Below are positions 16,374-24,939 of a DNA stretch of 64,000 nucleotides, in pieces. Numbering within the stretch: the stretch's first letter is position 1; each line of letters begins with the position of its first letter. The notes beneath the pieces were generated by a model that was given only the letters and a program-made list of their open reading frames with translations, was not told where the DNA came from and searched no databases. This stretch comes from Mycolicibacterium cosmeticum. Lineage in GTDB: Bacteria > Actinomycetota > Actinomycetes > Mycobacteriales > Mycobacteriaceae. The position numbers were made by a program, and so were the translations under genes. The stretch lies in contig NZ_CCBB010000001.1 in the NCBI RefSeq assembly GCF_000613185.1, positions 2,976,001-3,040,000 on the forward strand, read 5' to 3'.

Positions 16374-18497
16374 ATGACTGACCACGACGAGCACGCCAGA
16401 GCGACATCGCACACCGGCGTGCACACCGACCATGCCGACCACGGCGGGCATGGCGTTCACGACACCAGCGTCCACCACGACAGCCATGCTGACCACGGAG
16501 GCCATGCCGGCCACGGCGCTGATCATGTTGCTCAGTTCAGGAAGCTGTTCTGGATCAACCTGATCATCGCCATCCCGGTTATCGCGTTCTCGACCATGTT
16601 CGCCATGCTGCTCGGCTACGAAGTGCCCGACATCCCCGGCGGCCGCTGGATCGCGCCACTGCTCGGTACGGTCATGTACGTCGTCGGCGGTCGCCCCTTC
16701 CTCACCGGGGCCGTCAGCGAAATCCGTTCCCGCACACCGGGAATGATGCTGCTTATCGGGCTCGCGATCACCGTCGCCTTCTTCGCCTCCTGGGGTGCGA
16801 GCCTGGGTCTGCTCCACCATGAACTGGAGTTCTGGTGGGAACTGGCGCTGCTGATCGTCATCATGCTGCTCGGTCACTGGGTCGAGATGCGCTCCCTGGC
16901 TCAGACCACCTCCGCACTGGATTCCCTGGCCGCCCTGCTTCCCGACGAAGCCGAGAAGGTCGACGCCGAGCGCATCATCACCGTCTCACCCGCCGACCTG
17001 CAGGTGGGAGATCTGGTGGTCGTGCGGCCCGGTGGCAGCGTCCCTGCTGACGGCAGAATCGTCGACGGGCGCGCGGACATGGACGAGTCGATGGTGACCG
17101 GTGAATCGCGGCCGGTCGTCCGCAGCGTCGGAGATGCGGTGACAGCCGGAACCGTGGCCACCGATTCAGGGTTGCGGGTCGAAATCACCGCCACCGGCGA
17201 CGACACCGCCCTGGCAGGAATCCAGCGCCTGGTCACCGAAGCCCAGAACTCATCCTCGCGAGCCCAGCGCCTCGCCGACCGAGCGGCGGGCTGGCTGTTC
17301 TGGTTCGCCTTGGGGACGGCCGCCATCACCGCCGTGGCGTGGTCGATTGTCGGAGACCCTGACGCCTCCGTTGTCCGGGCGATCACCGTGCTCGTCATCG
17401 CGTGCCCGCATGCGTTGGGATTGGCGATACCGCTGGTGGTGTCGATCGCGACCGAGCGCGCCGCGCGGGGCGGCGTGCTGATCAAGGATCGCCTCGCCCT
17501 CGAAGGCATGCGCACCGTTAACGCCGTGCTCTTCGACAAAACGGGCACCCTGACCAAGGGCGAACCCACCGTGACCGCGATCGAGGCCAGCGGCGACCTC
17601 GACGACAACACCGTGCTCGCACTGGCCGCCGCCGCCGAGGCCGACAGTGAACACCCCCTGGCACGGGCCATCGTGACAGCCGCCCAGGAGCGGGGACTCA
17701 GTGTGCCGCGTGCCAGCGGCTTCTCATCCTCCCCGGCGGTGGGTGTGACCGCGACGGTGGAGGGCCACGAGATCCGGGTGGGCGGCCCGCGCCTGCTCGA
17801 CGAGATCGGCGGACAGGAAGTTCACGCGGCGACCTCGTGGCGCGACGAGGGCGCGATCATCCTGCACGTCGTCCGCGACGGCACCGTGCTCGGCGGCCTC
17901 CGCCTGGCCGACGAGATTCGCCCCGAGTCCCGCGAAGCGGTCGATGCCTTGCACAAGCTCGGCGTCGAGGTGGTCATGATTACCGGTGACGCTGAAGCGG
18001 TCGCGCAGGCGGTAGGTCACGAACTCGGCATAGATCGGGTGTTCGCCGGAGTACGCCCGGAAGACAAGGCGTCGAAAGTTGCTGCGCTGCAACACGAGGG
18101 CAAGAAGGTCGCCATGGTGGGCGATGGTGTCAACGATGCCCCCGCGTTGGCGCAAGCCGACGTTGGCATCGCGATCGGCGCCGGCACCGACGTGGCCATC
18201 GCCTCTGCCGGCGTGATACTGGCCAGTTCGGACCCGCGCTCGGTGTTGTCGGTGATCGAACTGTCGCGTGCCAGCTACCGAAAGATGAAGCAGAACCTCT
18301 GGTGGGGGGCGGGCTACAACCTCATCGCAGTGCCCTTGGCTGCCGGTGTGCTCGCACCGATCGGGTTTGTGCTGCCGATGTCAGTCGGCGCAATCCTGAT
18401 GTCACTGTCGACGATCGTCGTGGCGCTCAACGCGCAACTGTTGCGCCGCCTCGACCTGAGCCCTGAAGCCAGCACACGCGCAGTCCTGGACCGCTGA
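16374..18497 (+). CDS. P1B-3-type (CopB-like) ATPase with His-rich N-terminus
   Basis: 707 aa from an ATG preceded by AAGGAG. The first about 50 residues are His/Asp-rich (repeated HxDH, HGGH). TM6 carries CPHALGLAIP in place of CPC, and the last helices carry MSVGAILMSLST, both marks of the P1B-3 (CopB) group linked to Cu(II)/Cu(I) or silver. DKTGT, SEHP, TGES and [10 protein letters not shown] are all intact. With the CPC-type enzyme upstream, the operon has two ATPases of different class. Confidence 0.92.
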   Translation: MTDHDEHARATSHTGVHTDHADHGGHGVHDTSVHHDSHADHGGHAGHGADHVAQFRKLFWINLIIAIPVIAFSTMFAMLLGYEVPDIPGGRWIAPLLGTVMYVVGGRPFLTGAVSEIRSRTPGMMLLIGLAITVAFFASWGASLGLLHHELEFWWELALLIVIMLLGHWVEMRSLAQTTSALDSLAALLPDEAEKVDAERIITVSPADLQVGDLVVVRPGGSVPADGRIVDGRADMDESMVTGESRPVVRSVGDAVTAGTVATDSGLRVEITATGDDTALAGIQRLVTEAQNSSSRAQRLADRAAGWLFWFALGTAAITAVAWSIVGDPDASVVRAITVLVIACPHALGLAIPLVVSIATERAARGGVLIKDRLALEGMRTVNAVLFDKTGTLTKGEPTVTAIEASGDLDDNTVLALAAAAEADSEHPLARAIVTAAQERGLSVPRASGFSSSPAVGVTATVEGHEIRVGGPRLLDEIGGQEVHAATSWRDEGAIILHVVRDGTVLGGLRLADEIRPESREAVDALHKLGVEVVMITGDAEAVAQAVGHELGIDRVFAGVRPEDKASKVAALQHEGKKVAMVGDGVNDAPALAQADVGIAIGAGTDVAIASAGVILASSDPRSVLSVIELSRASYRKMKQNLWWGAGYNLIAVPLAAGVLAPIGFVLPMSVGAILMSLSTIVVALNAQLLRRLDLSPEASTRAVLDR

Positions 18498-18619
18498 CAC
18501 GGCAGGCGGCACGGTAGCACGCGCGGCCTATTCGGTCACGGCACTTTCAAGGACCGATCGGCGCCGGCAACGACGAGGACACCTGCCTACCGGGCCACAC
18601 CAGCGCCGAGACCGGCCGT

Positions 18620-19408
18620 TTACTCACCGTGATCGTGATCGCTGTGGTCGTCATGCAGCGGGACCGCGGCTGGGGCTAGAACATCGGGTGAGGCTGGAGC
18701 TTCGGCCGGCGTCGGAACTTCGGGTGGTGCCGCCGACTCGCCGACAGGCTCGTTCACTGGCGCCGGGGCGGCCGGTTCGTGGTTGCTGTCAGGGCTATGG
18801 ACATGCTCGCCGGTCGTCCCAGGGTCATCGTGCTCCTCGGGCTCGACGTCAGCGCCGTGGTGATCGCTATGCGCATCCTCGGGGGTCGCCTCGTGGTGAC
18901 CACCGTCTGCGCTCGCTGGCCCATGATGGCCGTGCTGCAGACCTGAAGCAACACCCACCGTGGACGCCAGCGCCACCACGCCGACTGCGCCCACGAGCAC
19001 TACTGCGCTGCCGAACACCGGTACTGGCTCTCCTTGTAGGCCGCGGTGCCACACCCAGCTGGCGCCCATCACGACGTAGATTTGAAGCAACAGTGCGCAC
19101 AGGTCCGCGGCTTGGATCAGTTCCGCTTCGCCCGCGTGGGGGCCGAACGGGGCTCCCGCGGTCCTGGACACGGCCCACAGAGCAATGGCTCCAAGGTTGA
19201 GCATGATGCCGGCAGCAAGCACAGGAGTCGTGGTTCGTGTGAGAACCAACCGTGCCCAGAGCAGTTGGAACAGGGCGATCGATGTGAAAAACACGCCGGC
19301 GGGCATCCACTCCTGCCAGTGGGTGGGTACGACGGCGAAGTGGATAACCGCGGCGCCCAGCGAGGCGAGCGCGGCTAGCCGAGCCGCCAACCGACTGTCG
19401 GTTTTCAT
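18620..19408 (-). CDS. Four-TM membrane protein with His/Pro-rich C-terminal tail
   Basis: 262 aa from ATG 19408, preceded by GAGGACAG; the frame extends to 19480 without support. Hydrophobic segments lie near residues 8-25, 38-55, 60-80, 95-115 and 128-155. After that comes about 100 residues of low-complexity, His-, Glu- and Pro-rich sequence, ending HDDHSDHDHGE. The tail looks like a flexible metal-binding arm. No named family recognised. It converges with the CopB-like gene, and a CTACGTAG palindrome lies about 110 bp upstream, which links it to the putative BlaI regulon. Confidence 0.75.
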   Translation of the reverse strand: MKTDSRLAARLAALASLGAAVIHFAVVPTHWQEWMPAGVFFTSIALFQLLWARLVLTRTTTPVLAAGIMLNLGAIALWAVSRTAGAPFGPHAGEAELIQAADLCALLLQIYVVMGASWVWHRGLQGEPVPVFGSAVVLVGAVGVVALASTVGVASGLQHGHHGPASADGGHHEATPEDAHSDHHGADVEPEEHDDPGTTGEHVHSPDSNHEPAAPAPVNEPVGESAAPPEVPTPAEAPASPDVLAPAAVPLHDDHSDHDHGE

Positions 19409-19516
19409 CGCTGTCCTCGGCGCCACCGAACTAGGATGACAGCGCATCGGTGACAGCGGTTGCATGACATCACATCTCAACCCGAACGAGATTCATTCGT
19501 CATCAACTACTGTCCT

Positions 19517-19526
19517 TCTACGTAGA
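19517..19526. promoter_or_regulatory. Candidate BlaI-type operator, TCTACGTAGA
   Basis: A perfect 10-base palindrome with the CTACGTAG core, about 110 bp before the His-rich membrane-protein gene on the minus strand. It is shorter than the copy at 7058 and could occur by chance, but its placement in front of a gene of the same locus supports it. Confidence 0.45.
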
Positions 19527-19673
19527 TGAGGGCGATGTCAGCTTCTGAGTGTCGACCATCGCCGCTTGACCCTGCGGTAGAACCCGCTCGCACTAAGCTT
19601 CGGCGATGTGTCGGTATTGGGTGTCGTTGGTGGCTGCTGAGGAGCGGTCTCAAACATTCGTCCGCTATACAGG

Positions 19674-20097
19674 TCAGCGCGTCCTGGTGCGCAGTCGGAT
19701 TTGCAATTGCTGCCGTACTTCGTGGTGGATGTCGACTCTGATGGTCGGGGCAACCTCAAGCGTCGCCGCCAGCCCGTAGCGGACCGGTGCCGCCAAGCGG
19801 CCGGCGTCGACGCGGCAGTCAACGTTGATCTCAAGCGCATCGCCCGTTGCGAACGCGACGGCTCGTTGTCCTTCGAGGATCTCGTGTTGCACGGTGCCGT
19901 TGCGGGATACACGTGCCTCAGCTTCGTGGCGATCGACCCCCAATGGTTGGCGCGGGGGTTCAAATGACAAGCGCGCCAGGCGATGTCGCCGCGTCACCGT
20001 GTTCCGGGATGGGCCACGCCAAGGCGATTTCAGCCGTCGCCACTTGGTCGTGGCGCCCCCATGACGCAAACGGCCTTCCCTCGAAGAAGGTGTGCAT
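19674..20097 (-). pseudogene. Remnant resembling the C-terminus of an S8-type peptidase
   Basis: Two minus-strand frames together read like one protein tail. The first (from about 20097) gives ATAEIALAWPIPEHG; the second (to 19674) gives RLARLSFEPPRQPLG, NGTVQHEILEG, GDALEINVDCRVDAG and YGLAATLEVAP. There is a frame change near 19965-20000 and no intact N-terminal protease domain. From memory this tail resembles a C-terminal domain of mycobacterial subtilase-like proteins, but I cannot confirm it. Confidence 0.4.
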
Positions 20098-20767
20098 AAA
20101 CTCCGGGGCGGTTCTGGCGGGCAGCTCCCCCGCTGGCGAGCTGGGTGGCCGACTACGTGGTTTCGCGTCACGTGACGGAATGTGGCGACAGTCGACCGAG
20201 GGCTGGATCGAACCGCCCGACGACTACGGGTGTGCCGTCGAAAGGGTGGACATAAAAGTGAGAATCTCGGCTGTGGACATCAGATGAGAACGCCGCAATC
20301 GGCAAAGCTCAGTGAAACCCAGGTGGACACCAAACCTGAGAAGCCACAGGCGGAGCTCGAGAAGCAACGAAGATGCACAACTGCGCCGGATTGTTGAACA
20401 AGATGCCGAGTTCGATGCAAAGGGCGTCGTGTTGGGCGTGGCTCTAGCCGACTACGTCGTCGTCGACGGTGAGATCGAATAGCGCGCGCATGTGAGAGAG
20501 AAAGGCTGCATCTTCGACCTGGTCTCGCAGGGCGAGGAATTGGTGTGCCTCTGCGCCCGCGATGAAGCGCAGGGTGTCTGTGGTGTCGGTAGCGGCGGTG
20601 AGCCTTGCTCCATCATGGGGCCGACGCGCGACATGATGACGTTGCAGGGAGGCGGCCGGGTCGCTGCGAGGCACGTACGGTGAAGACGCTCCGGTCGCGG
20701 GGGCAGTCGGTGTGTGCGTTGTCGTGTCGGCGGTTGAGGTTGCTGGGGGACATGCCGGCAGCAATGG
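20098..20767. other. Region without an intact gene
   Basis: About 670 bases between two remnants. A minus-strand frame ending near 20444 has a plausible coding-like tail (RFIAGAEAHQFLALRDQVED), but no start, family or partner can be assigned. Probably decayed sequence. Confidence 0.35.
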
Positions 20768-20845
20768 TCACATGCGTCCTCCCGAGGCGTCGATGGTCGC
20801 TCCGGTGACGCAGGAGGTGTCGGGGGAGCCGGCGATGGAGCTGAG
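20768..20845 (-). pseudogene. 3' fragment of a short-chain dehydrogenase gene
   Basis: The minus-strand frame ends SIAGSPDTSCVTGATIDASGG plus RM and a stop, the characteristic C-terminal strand of classical SDR enzymes (the VTGxxIxVDGG motif). Upstream the frame loses similarity within about 30 codons, and the Spinster-like MFS gene starts nearby on the other strand. This is a truncated relic. Confidence 0.55.
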
Positions 20846-20912
20846 CGGGACCACCGATGGGCCGCTGTCGGGCGTCTGCCAAGCTGCTCGGTAGCTATTG
20901 CCGAGGAGAACG

Positions 20913-22196
20913 ATGTCGACACCACAGGACACTGCGCCGCCCACCGAGGCAGGACATCCACCGGCGCGCGCCTGGACCGCGGTCGTGGTGCTCGCCCTCG
21001 TAGGCACCCTCAACTATGTCGATAGATTCCTGCCTGGCGTCCTGGCCGAGCCGATCAAGCAGGACCTCGCGCTGTCCGACACGGCCATCGGTGTCATCAA
21101 CGGGTTCGGGTTCCTCGTCGTCTACGCCGTGGTGGGCATCCTGATCGCACGTGTCGCCGACCGCGGCGCCTTCGGTGTGGTGATCGCCGGCTGTCTGACG
21201 CTATGGGGTTCGATGACCATGCTCGGCGGTGCGGTCCAGTCCGGCCTGCAGCTCGCGCTGACGCGTGTCGGGGTGGCCATCGGCGAGGCGGGCAGCACAC
21301 CGGCAGCGCACGCCTATGTGGCGCGCAACTTCGCCCCGGACGAGCGATCGGCGCCGCTGGCAGTTACCACGATGGCGATCCCGCTGGCCAGCGCCGCCAG
21401 CCTGCTCGGTGGCGGGCTACTCGCCGAAAGCATGGGCTGGCGGGGCGCTTTCGTGACCATGGGCGCCATCAGCGTACTTCTGGCCCCGGTGGTGCTGTGG
21501 GTTGTCGGGGTCCGCCAGAGCTTGCCGACTCCGCCACCGCAGAGCGGCGACGCATCGCTGCACTGGTGGCATCTTCTGCGCAAGCGCAGCTTTCTCGCGA
21601 TGGTGGCTGGGACCGCACTGGTGTCTGCGGCGGGCTACTCGCTGACGACCTTTGCGCCCGCTTTTCTGATGCGTACCCGGGGGATGTCGCTGGGCGAAGT
21701 CGGTATCGAGTATGGCCTTCTCACAGGACTTCTCGGAGTTCTGGGGTTGTTCATCGTCGGCCGGATCGCCGACAGGTTGGCAGCCCGCGATCCGCGCTGG
21801 TTGCTCTGGATCGTCGTGATTCTGATCGCGGCACTGTTGCCGGCGTCGGTGCTGGCATTCGTTGTCGAGAACCGCGTGTGGTGCGTTTTCCTTCTGGCAC
21901 TGTCCTATGTCATCGGCATCGCTTATCTGGCGCCATCCATCGCGGCGATACAGCGCTTGGTCCTTCCCGAACATCGCGCGACAGCATCGGCCGTGTTCTT
22001 GTTCTTCAACGCAACGCTGGGTGCGGTCGGACCTTTCCTGACCGGCGTGGTCAGCGATTCGCTGGCTGGTGCTTTGGGCACGCAATCACTGGGCCGCGCC
22101 CTGCTGATCCTCGTGCCGACCATGCAACTGGTGGCGATCGGCTGTTACGCCCTTGGCGCGCGCCGCTTCCGGCGTGACGTCATCCCGGAATCGTGA
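20913..22196 (+). CDS. MFS transporter, Spinster-like
   Basis: About 427 aa from ATG 20913, preceded by GAGGAGAACG (an in-frame TTG at 20898 is less likely). Twelve hydrophobic segments. The early motif LNYVDRFLPGVLAEPI and the TM4 region RVGVAIGEAGSTPAAHAY are typical of the Spinster/GudP-like MFS branch, which carries organic anions and lipids. It is flanked by gene fragments, an SDR tail before and a flavin monooxygenase tail after, suggesting that it is the surviving transporter of a lost catabolic cluster. Confidence 0.82.
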   Translation: MSTPQDTAPPTEAGHPPARAWTAVVVLALVGTLNYVDRFLPGVLAEPIKQDLALSDTAIGVINGFGFLVVYAVVGILIARVADRGAFGVVIAGCLTLWGSMTMLGGAVQSGLQLALTRVGVAIGEAGSTPAAHAYVARNFAPDERSAPLAVTTMAIPLASAASLLGGGLLAESMGWRGAFVTMGAISVLLAPVVLWVVGVRQSLPTPPPQSGDASLHWWHLLRKRSFLAMVAGTALVSAAGYSLTTFAPAFLMRTRGMSLGEVGIEYGLLTGLLGVLGLFIVGRIADRLAARDPRWLLWIVVILIAALLPASVLAFVVENRVWCVFLLALSYVIGIAYLAPSIAAIQRLVLPEHRATASAVFLFFNATLGAVGPFLTGVVSDSLAGALGTQSLGRALLILVPTMQLVAIGCYALGARRFRRDVIPES

Positions 22197-22244
22197 CGTC
22201 CACCGTCACATCAGCGGCTCGGGGGTGAAGGTGACGCGCCTGCC

Positions 22245-22533
22245 ACCCGATGCTGCCGTTCCAAGCCCAAGGCGCCGCCATGGCCATCGAAGACGCCTGG
22301 GTACTCGCCGACCAACTCGGCCGGCACGCGCATCCGCGCGAGGCTCTCACGACTACACCCGGCAGCGGTTGCCCCGGACCAGCAAGGTCCAAGCCGAGAG
22401 CCGTAACAACGCAGGTCGATTCCACCATGGCAACAGCCTGTACTACCGGCCGTTGCAACTGGCGGCCACACTACGTCCCCAGCTTCTCGCCGAGCGATTC
22501 GACTGGCTCTACGGAGAAGACGTCACCCGATGA
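22245..22533 (+). pseudogene. C-terminal fragment of a flavin monooxygenase, frameshifted
   Basis: One frame gives LPFQAQGAAMAIEDAWVLADQL, the conserved C-terminal FAD-contact segment of PHBH/salicylate-hydroxylase-type enzymes. After about 22346 the match continues in another frame (DYTRQRLPRTSKVQAESR, then RFDWLYGEDVTR). A one-base loss in CTC(C)AC explains the shift. The FAD-binding N-terminus is missing. Two lesions make this a clear pseudogene. Confidence 0.65.
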
Positions 22534-22627
22534 GGCGCGCCCGATCGCGTAATTGGCGGCAGGTCGGCCAAGTCAGCCGTGTGACCGTGGACGTGATCGA
22601 CAAGGGTAAGGCACCGAAGTACACACG

Positions 22628-22951
22628 GTGCCAGTGGTTTTCATCCACGACGCGTGGCATGGCGCCTGGTGTTGGGACGAGCACCTTCTGGATTACTTCG
22701 CCGAGAAGGGCTACCGGGCTATAGCTCTCGTTCTGCGTGGATACGGCAACAGCCCCCTGCCCGGGACCAGCCCGCCGATGGCTCTCACTGAAGCGTTCAC
22801 AGCCATGCATCGAGGAGCGGCGGCCTTCGGGCCGGATACAGCCGGACCGTGCGAAACCGCCTACGCGTCCTCAGGGCTCCTTCTAGGGGCTTTGCGCCTG
22901 ACGCGCGGAAGCCGGCCGCCTGTCGATACAGCACGACGCCAACGTCGATGA
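22628..22951 (+). pseudogene. N-terminal fragment of an alpha/beta-hydrolase
   Basis: The start PVVFIHDAWHGAWCWDEHLL and RAIALVLRGYGNSP is the standard first part of an alpha/beta-hydrolase (strand, oxyanion loop, second strand). After about residue 50 the similarity ends and the rest reads as noise. No nucleophile elbow or His follows. Truncated relic. Confidence 0.6.
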
Positions 22952-22980
22952 GAAAGGGTCCCTAGGCGGGCTTCATTGTC

Positions 22981-23184
22981 TTGATTGGAGACCCGGCCCC
23001 GGCGGGTTCTCTGTCGGTCGAACTCGGCGGGTACTTCCTCGATGCCGATGAGATCGCGAACGAAGCGACTGCCGCTGGCCTCATGCTGATCGCCAACATG
23101 GAGTGCTTGCCTTCTCCTGCCGTTGAATACGCCAGCCGCCGTGGCTACCTGCTATTTCAACGAAACCGAGAAAGCTCTCAATAA
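22981..23184 (+). pseudogene. C-terminal fragment of a SAM-dependent methyltransferase
   Basis: 67 codons from a TTG, reading LSVELGGYFLDADEIANEAT and later VEYASRRGYLLFQR, which resembles the last two strands of class I methyltransferases. There is no SAM-binding motif I. Most likely a relic in the same decayed stretch. Confidence 0.45.
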
Positions 23185-23289
23185 TGGTGCTGTTTCGCGC
23201 CAGGCCTTGATGACCGTGAGCGTCAGGGGTAACCTGACAGATGGTGTCAGGCCACCCCTGACGTAGTGCGGTGCAGAGTGGGGGGACGC

Positions 23290-23649
23290 ATGGGTAATGC
23301 CGTGTCGGCGGCGATGTACTGCTCGTTCTGTGGGCTGGAATCGCGTCGTGTCAAGACGCTGATCAGTGGTCACGGCGTGTATATCTGCGACGAGTGCGTG
23401 ACCAAATGTGTTGCAATTATCGAGGATCGGCCCGATCGGGAGACGCTCCCGTTACGGGACCGTGCGGACTACTCAGAGGACGAATTGCTCGACGAGATCC
23501 CGCGCGTAGCAGCGACCACGGCCAACGTCGAGGCAGACCTGCGTGCTCGTGTGGACGAGCTTCGGCAGCGGGGAGTTGCGTGGTCGCGAATCGCTGCGGC
23601 GATGGGTGTCACGCGACAGTCCGCTTGGGAACGGTTCAATCACGAATAG
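23290..23649 (+). CDS. ClpX-type zinc-finger protein with C-terminal HTH-like domain
   Basis: 119 aa from ATG 23290 after GGGGGGA. Residues 10-40 form the ClpX C4 zinc-binding domain (YCSFCG...[10 protein letters not shown]). The ATPase part of ClpX is absent. After a Glu/Asp-rich linker, residues about 85-118 read [19 protein letters not shown], a helix-turn-helix-like segment common in small actinobacterial regulators. In ClpX the zinc domain binds substrates and adaptors, so this could be an adaptor that brings proteins to the ClpP system, or a DNA-binding regulator. The two ideas cannot be separated from sequence. Confidence 0.8.
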   Translation: MGNAVSAAMYCSFCGLESRRVKTLISGHGVYICDECVTKCVAIIEDRPDRETLPLRDRADYSEDELLDEIPRVAATTANVEADLRARVDELRQRGVAWSRIAAAMGVTRQSAWERFNHE

Positions 23650-23683
23650 TACGTCTGTCGTGCGTGACCGGCCTTCAGGCCCA

Positions 23684-24076
23684 TTACGCGGACGGCCGGG
23701 TGGTGGCGAGGCCAGAATCGGACCGATGCGACGATAGACCCTGGCCTGAAAGCAGCGCGGAAATCTTGCTTCGTTTGGCGTCGAGGTCGCGCAGCTGGTC
23801 CTCGATGCCACGCAGCGTTTCGCGGATCGTGGCGGCCAGTTGCGGGCACATATCCACATCGTCACCGTTGAGGCAGGGCAGCACTTTCCGGATAGTGTCG
23901 GAGCTGAACCCCGCGTCGAGGAGGGCGCGAATGCGCTGCACGGACTCGACGGCCGATTCGGGGTAGTCGCGGTATCCGTTCGTGTGGCGGCGTGATTGCA
24001 GCAGCTGCTGCTCCTCGTAATAGCGCAACGACCTGGTGGACACGTTGCAACGTTGCGCGAGTTCGCCGATTCGCAT
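23684..24076 (-). CDS. MerR-family transcriptional regulator
   Basis: 130 aa. The N-terminal winged-helix has the classic pattern MRIGELAQRCNVSTRSLRYYEEQQLL, followed by GYRDYPESAV and a long C-terminal dimerisation helix. There is one Cys in the helix region (LPCLNG) and one at DMCPQL, which could be sensory. It is divergent from the hydrolase-MFS operon, and a typical MerR promoter with a 19-bp spacer lies between, so it probably activates that operon. Confidence 0.88.
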   Translation of the reverse strand: MRIGELAQRCNVSTRSLRYYEEQQLLQSRRHTNGYRDYPESAVESVQRIRALLDAGFSSDTIRKVLPCLNGDDVDMCPQLAATIRETLRGIEDQLRDLDAKRSKISALLSGQGLSSHRSDSGLATTRPSA

Positions 24077-24108
24077 GACCCTCCTGGTGTGACCGCCGCC
24101 CCAAGCGC

Positions 24109-24139
24109 TTGACCTTCACGCGGGTGTGAAGGTTTAGCG
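24109..24139 (+). promoter_or_regulatory. MerR-type promoter/operator of the hydrolase-MFS operon
   Basis: A -35 box TTGACC (24109-24114) and a -10-like TTAGCG (24134-24139) are 19 bp apart, the stretched spacing MerR activators correct. The spacer holds a perfect inverted repeat, ACCTTCAC and GTGAAGGT, with a 6-base centre. The predicted start would fall at or just before the ATG at 24148, so the mRNA may be leaderless. Confidence 0.75.
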
Positions 24140-24147
24140 TCCAGGTT

Positions 24148-24939
24148 ATGCCAGGCCCCCACCTCGTCGCAGATCCCGACATCATCCGGACCGGAACAGG
24201 CTCGCCACTCGTGCTCGCCCACGGGGCCGGGGGGAGTGTCAACGCCAACTTCGGACAAGTGATCGAAGCGATGTCCGGCACCCGCACGCTTGTCGGCATG
24301 AATTACCCCGGATCGGGTGCCACGCCCGAAGGCGCAGGGTTGCTGGATCTCGGTGTCCTCGCTGACTCGTTGGTCGGGGCGGCGGTCGACGCCGGGTTCG
24401 AGACGTTCCCGATTCTGGGCTTGTCGTTGGGGACAGCGGTTGCTGTGTCGGCCGCCGCGCGCCATCCGAACCGGGTGAGCGGACTGCTCCTTACCGTCGG
24501 GTTCGCGCGCGTCGATCAGCAATTGCGACTGGTGGTCGACACGTGGACCGCGTTGGCGGCGAGCGGTGATCGTCAGGCACTCGCCGGTTACCTGGTGAGC
24601 CTGTCGTCCCCGGCGGTGCTCGGGAGTCTTGACCGGGCAGCCGCCGACGCGGCTGTCACGATGACGCAGGACAACTATCCCAACGGCGGGGTGAACCAGG
24701 CGCGATTGGCGGCATCGGTCGACACGCTTGACGTGTGCCGCGAACTTGCCTTGCCGACAGTCGTTTTCGTCGGTGGGCAGGACCGCATCGTGCTTCCCGA
24801 GTCGACTCGCCAGTTGGCTGCGGCGATACCGGGCGCGACGGTGATTGAGTATCCGGACGCCGGGCACATCTTCACCCCCGACGAGGCAGCGGCGTGGATC
24901 GACGACATCGGCGAGTTCCTCCGCGCACGCGATCTGTGA
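24148..24939 (+). CDS. Alpha/beta-hydrolase
   Basis: 263 aa. Intact catalytic layout: LAHGAGGS oxyanion region, nucleophile Ser in GLSLGTAV, acid in VGGQDRIVLP, and His in DAGHIFTPDE. No ribosome site is seen, and the predicted MerR promoter ends right at the start codon, so leaderless translation is likely. It is coupled to a following MFS gene by a GTGA overlap. The substrate is unknown; perhaps a drug or toxin that the MFS partner also exports. Confidence 0.85.
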   Translation: MPGPHLVADPDIIRTGTGSPLVLAHGAGGSVNANFGQVIEAMSGTRTLVGMNYPGSGATPEGAGLLDLGVLADSLVGAAVDAGFETFPILGLSLGTAVAVSAAARHPNRVSGLLLTVGFARVDQQLRLVVDTWTALAASGDRQALAGYLVSLSSPAVLGSLDRAAADAAVTMTQDNYPNGGVNQARLAASVDTLDVCRELALPTVVFVGGQDRIVLPESTRQLAAAIPGATVIEYPDAGHIFTPDEAAAWIDDIGEFLRARDL

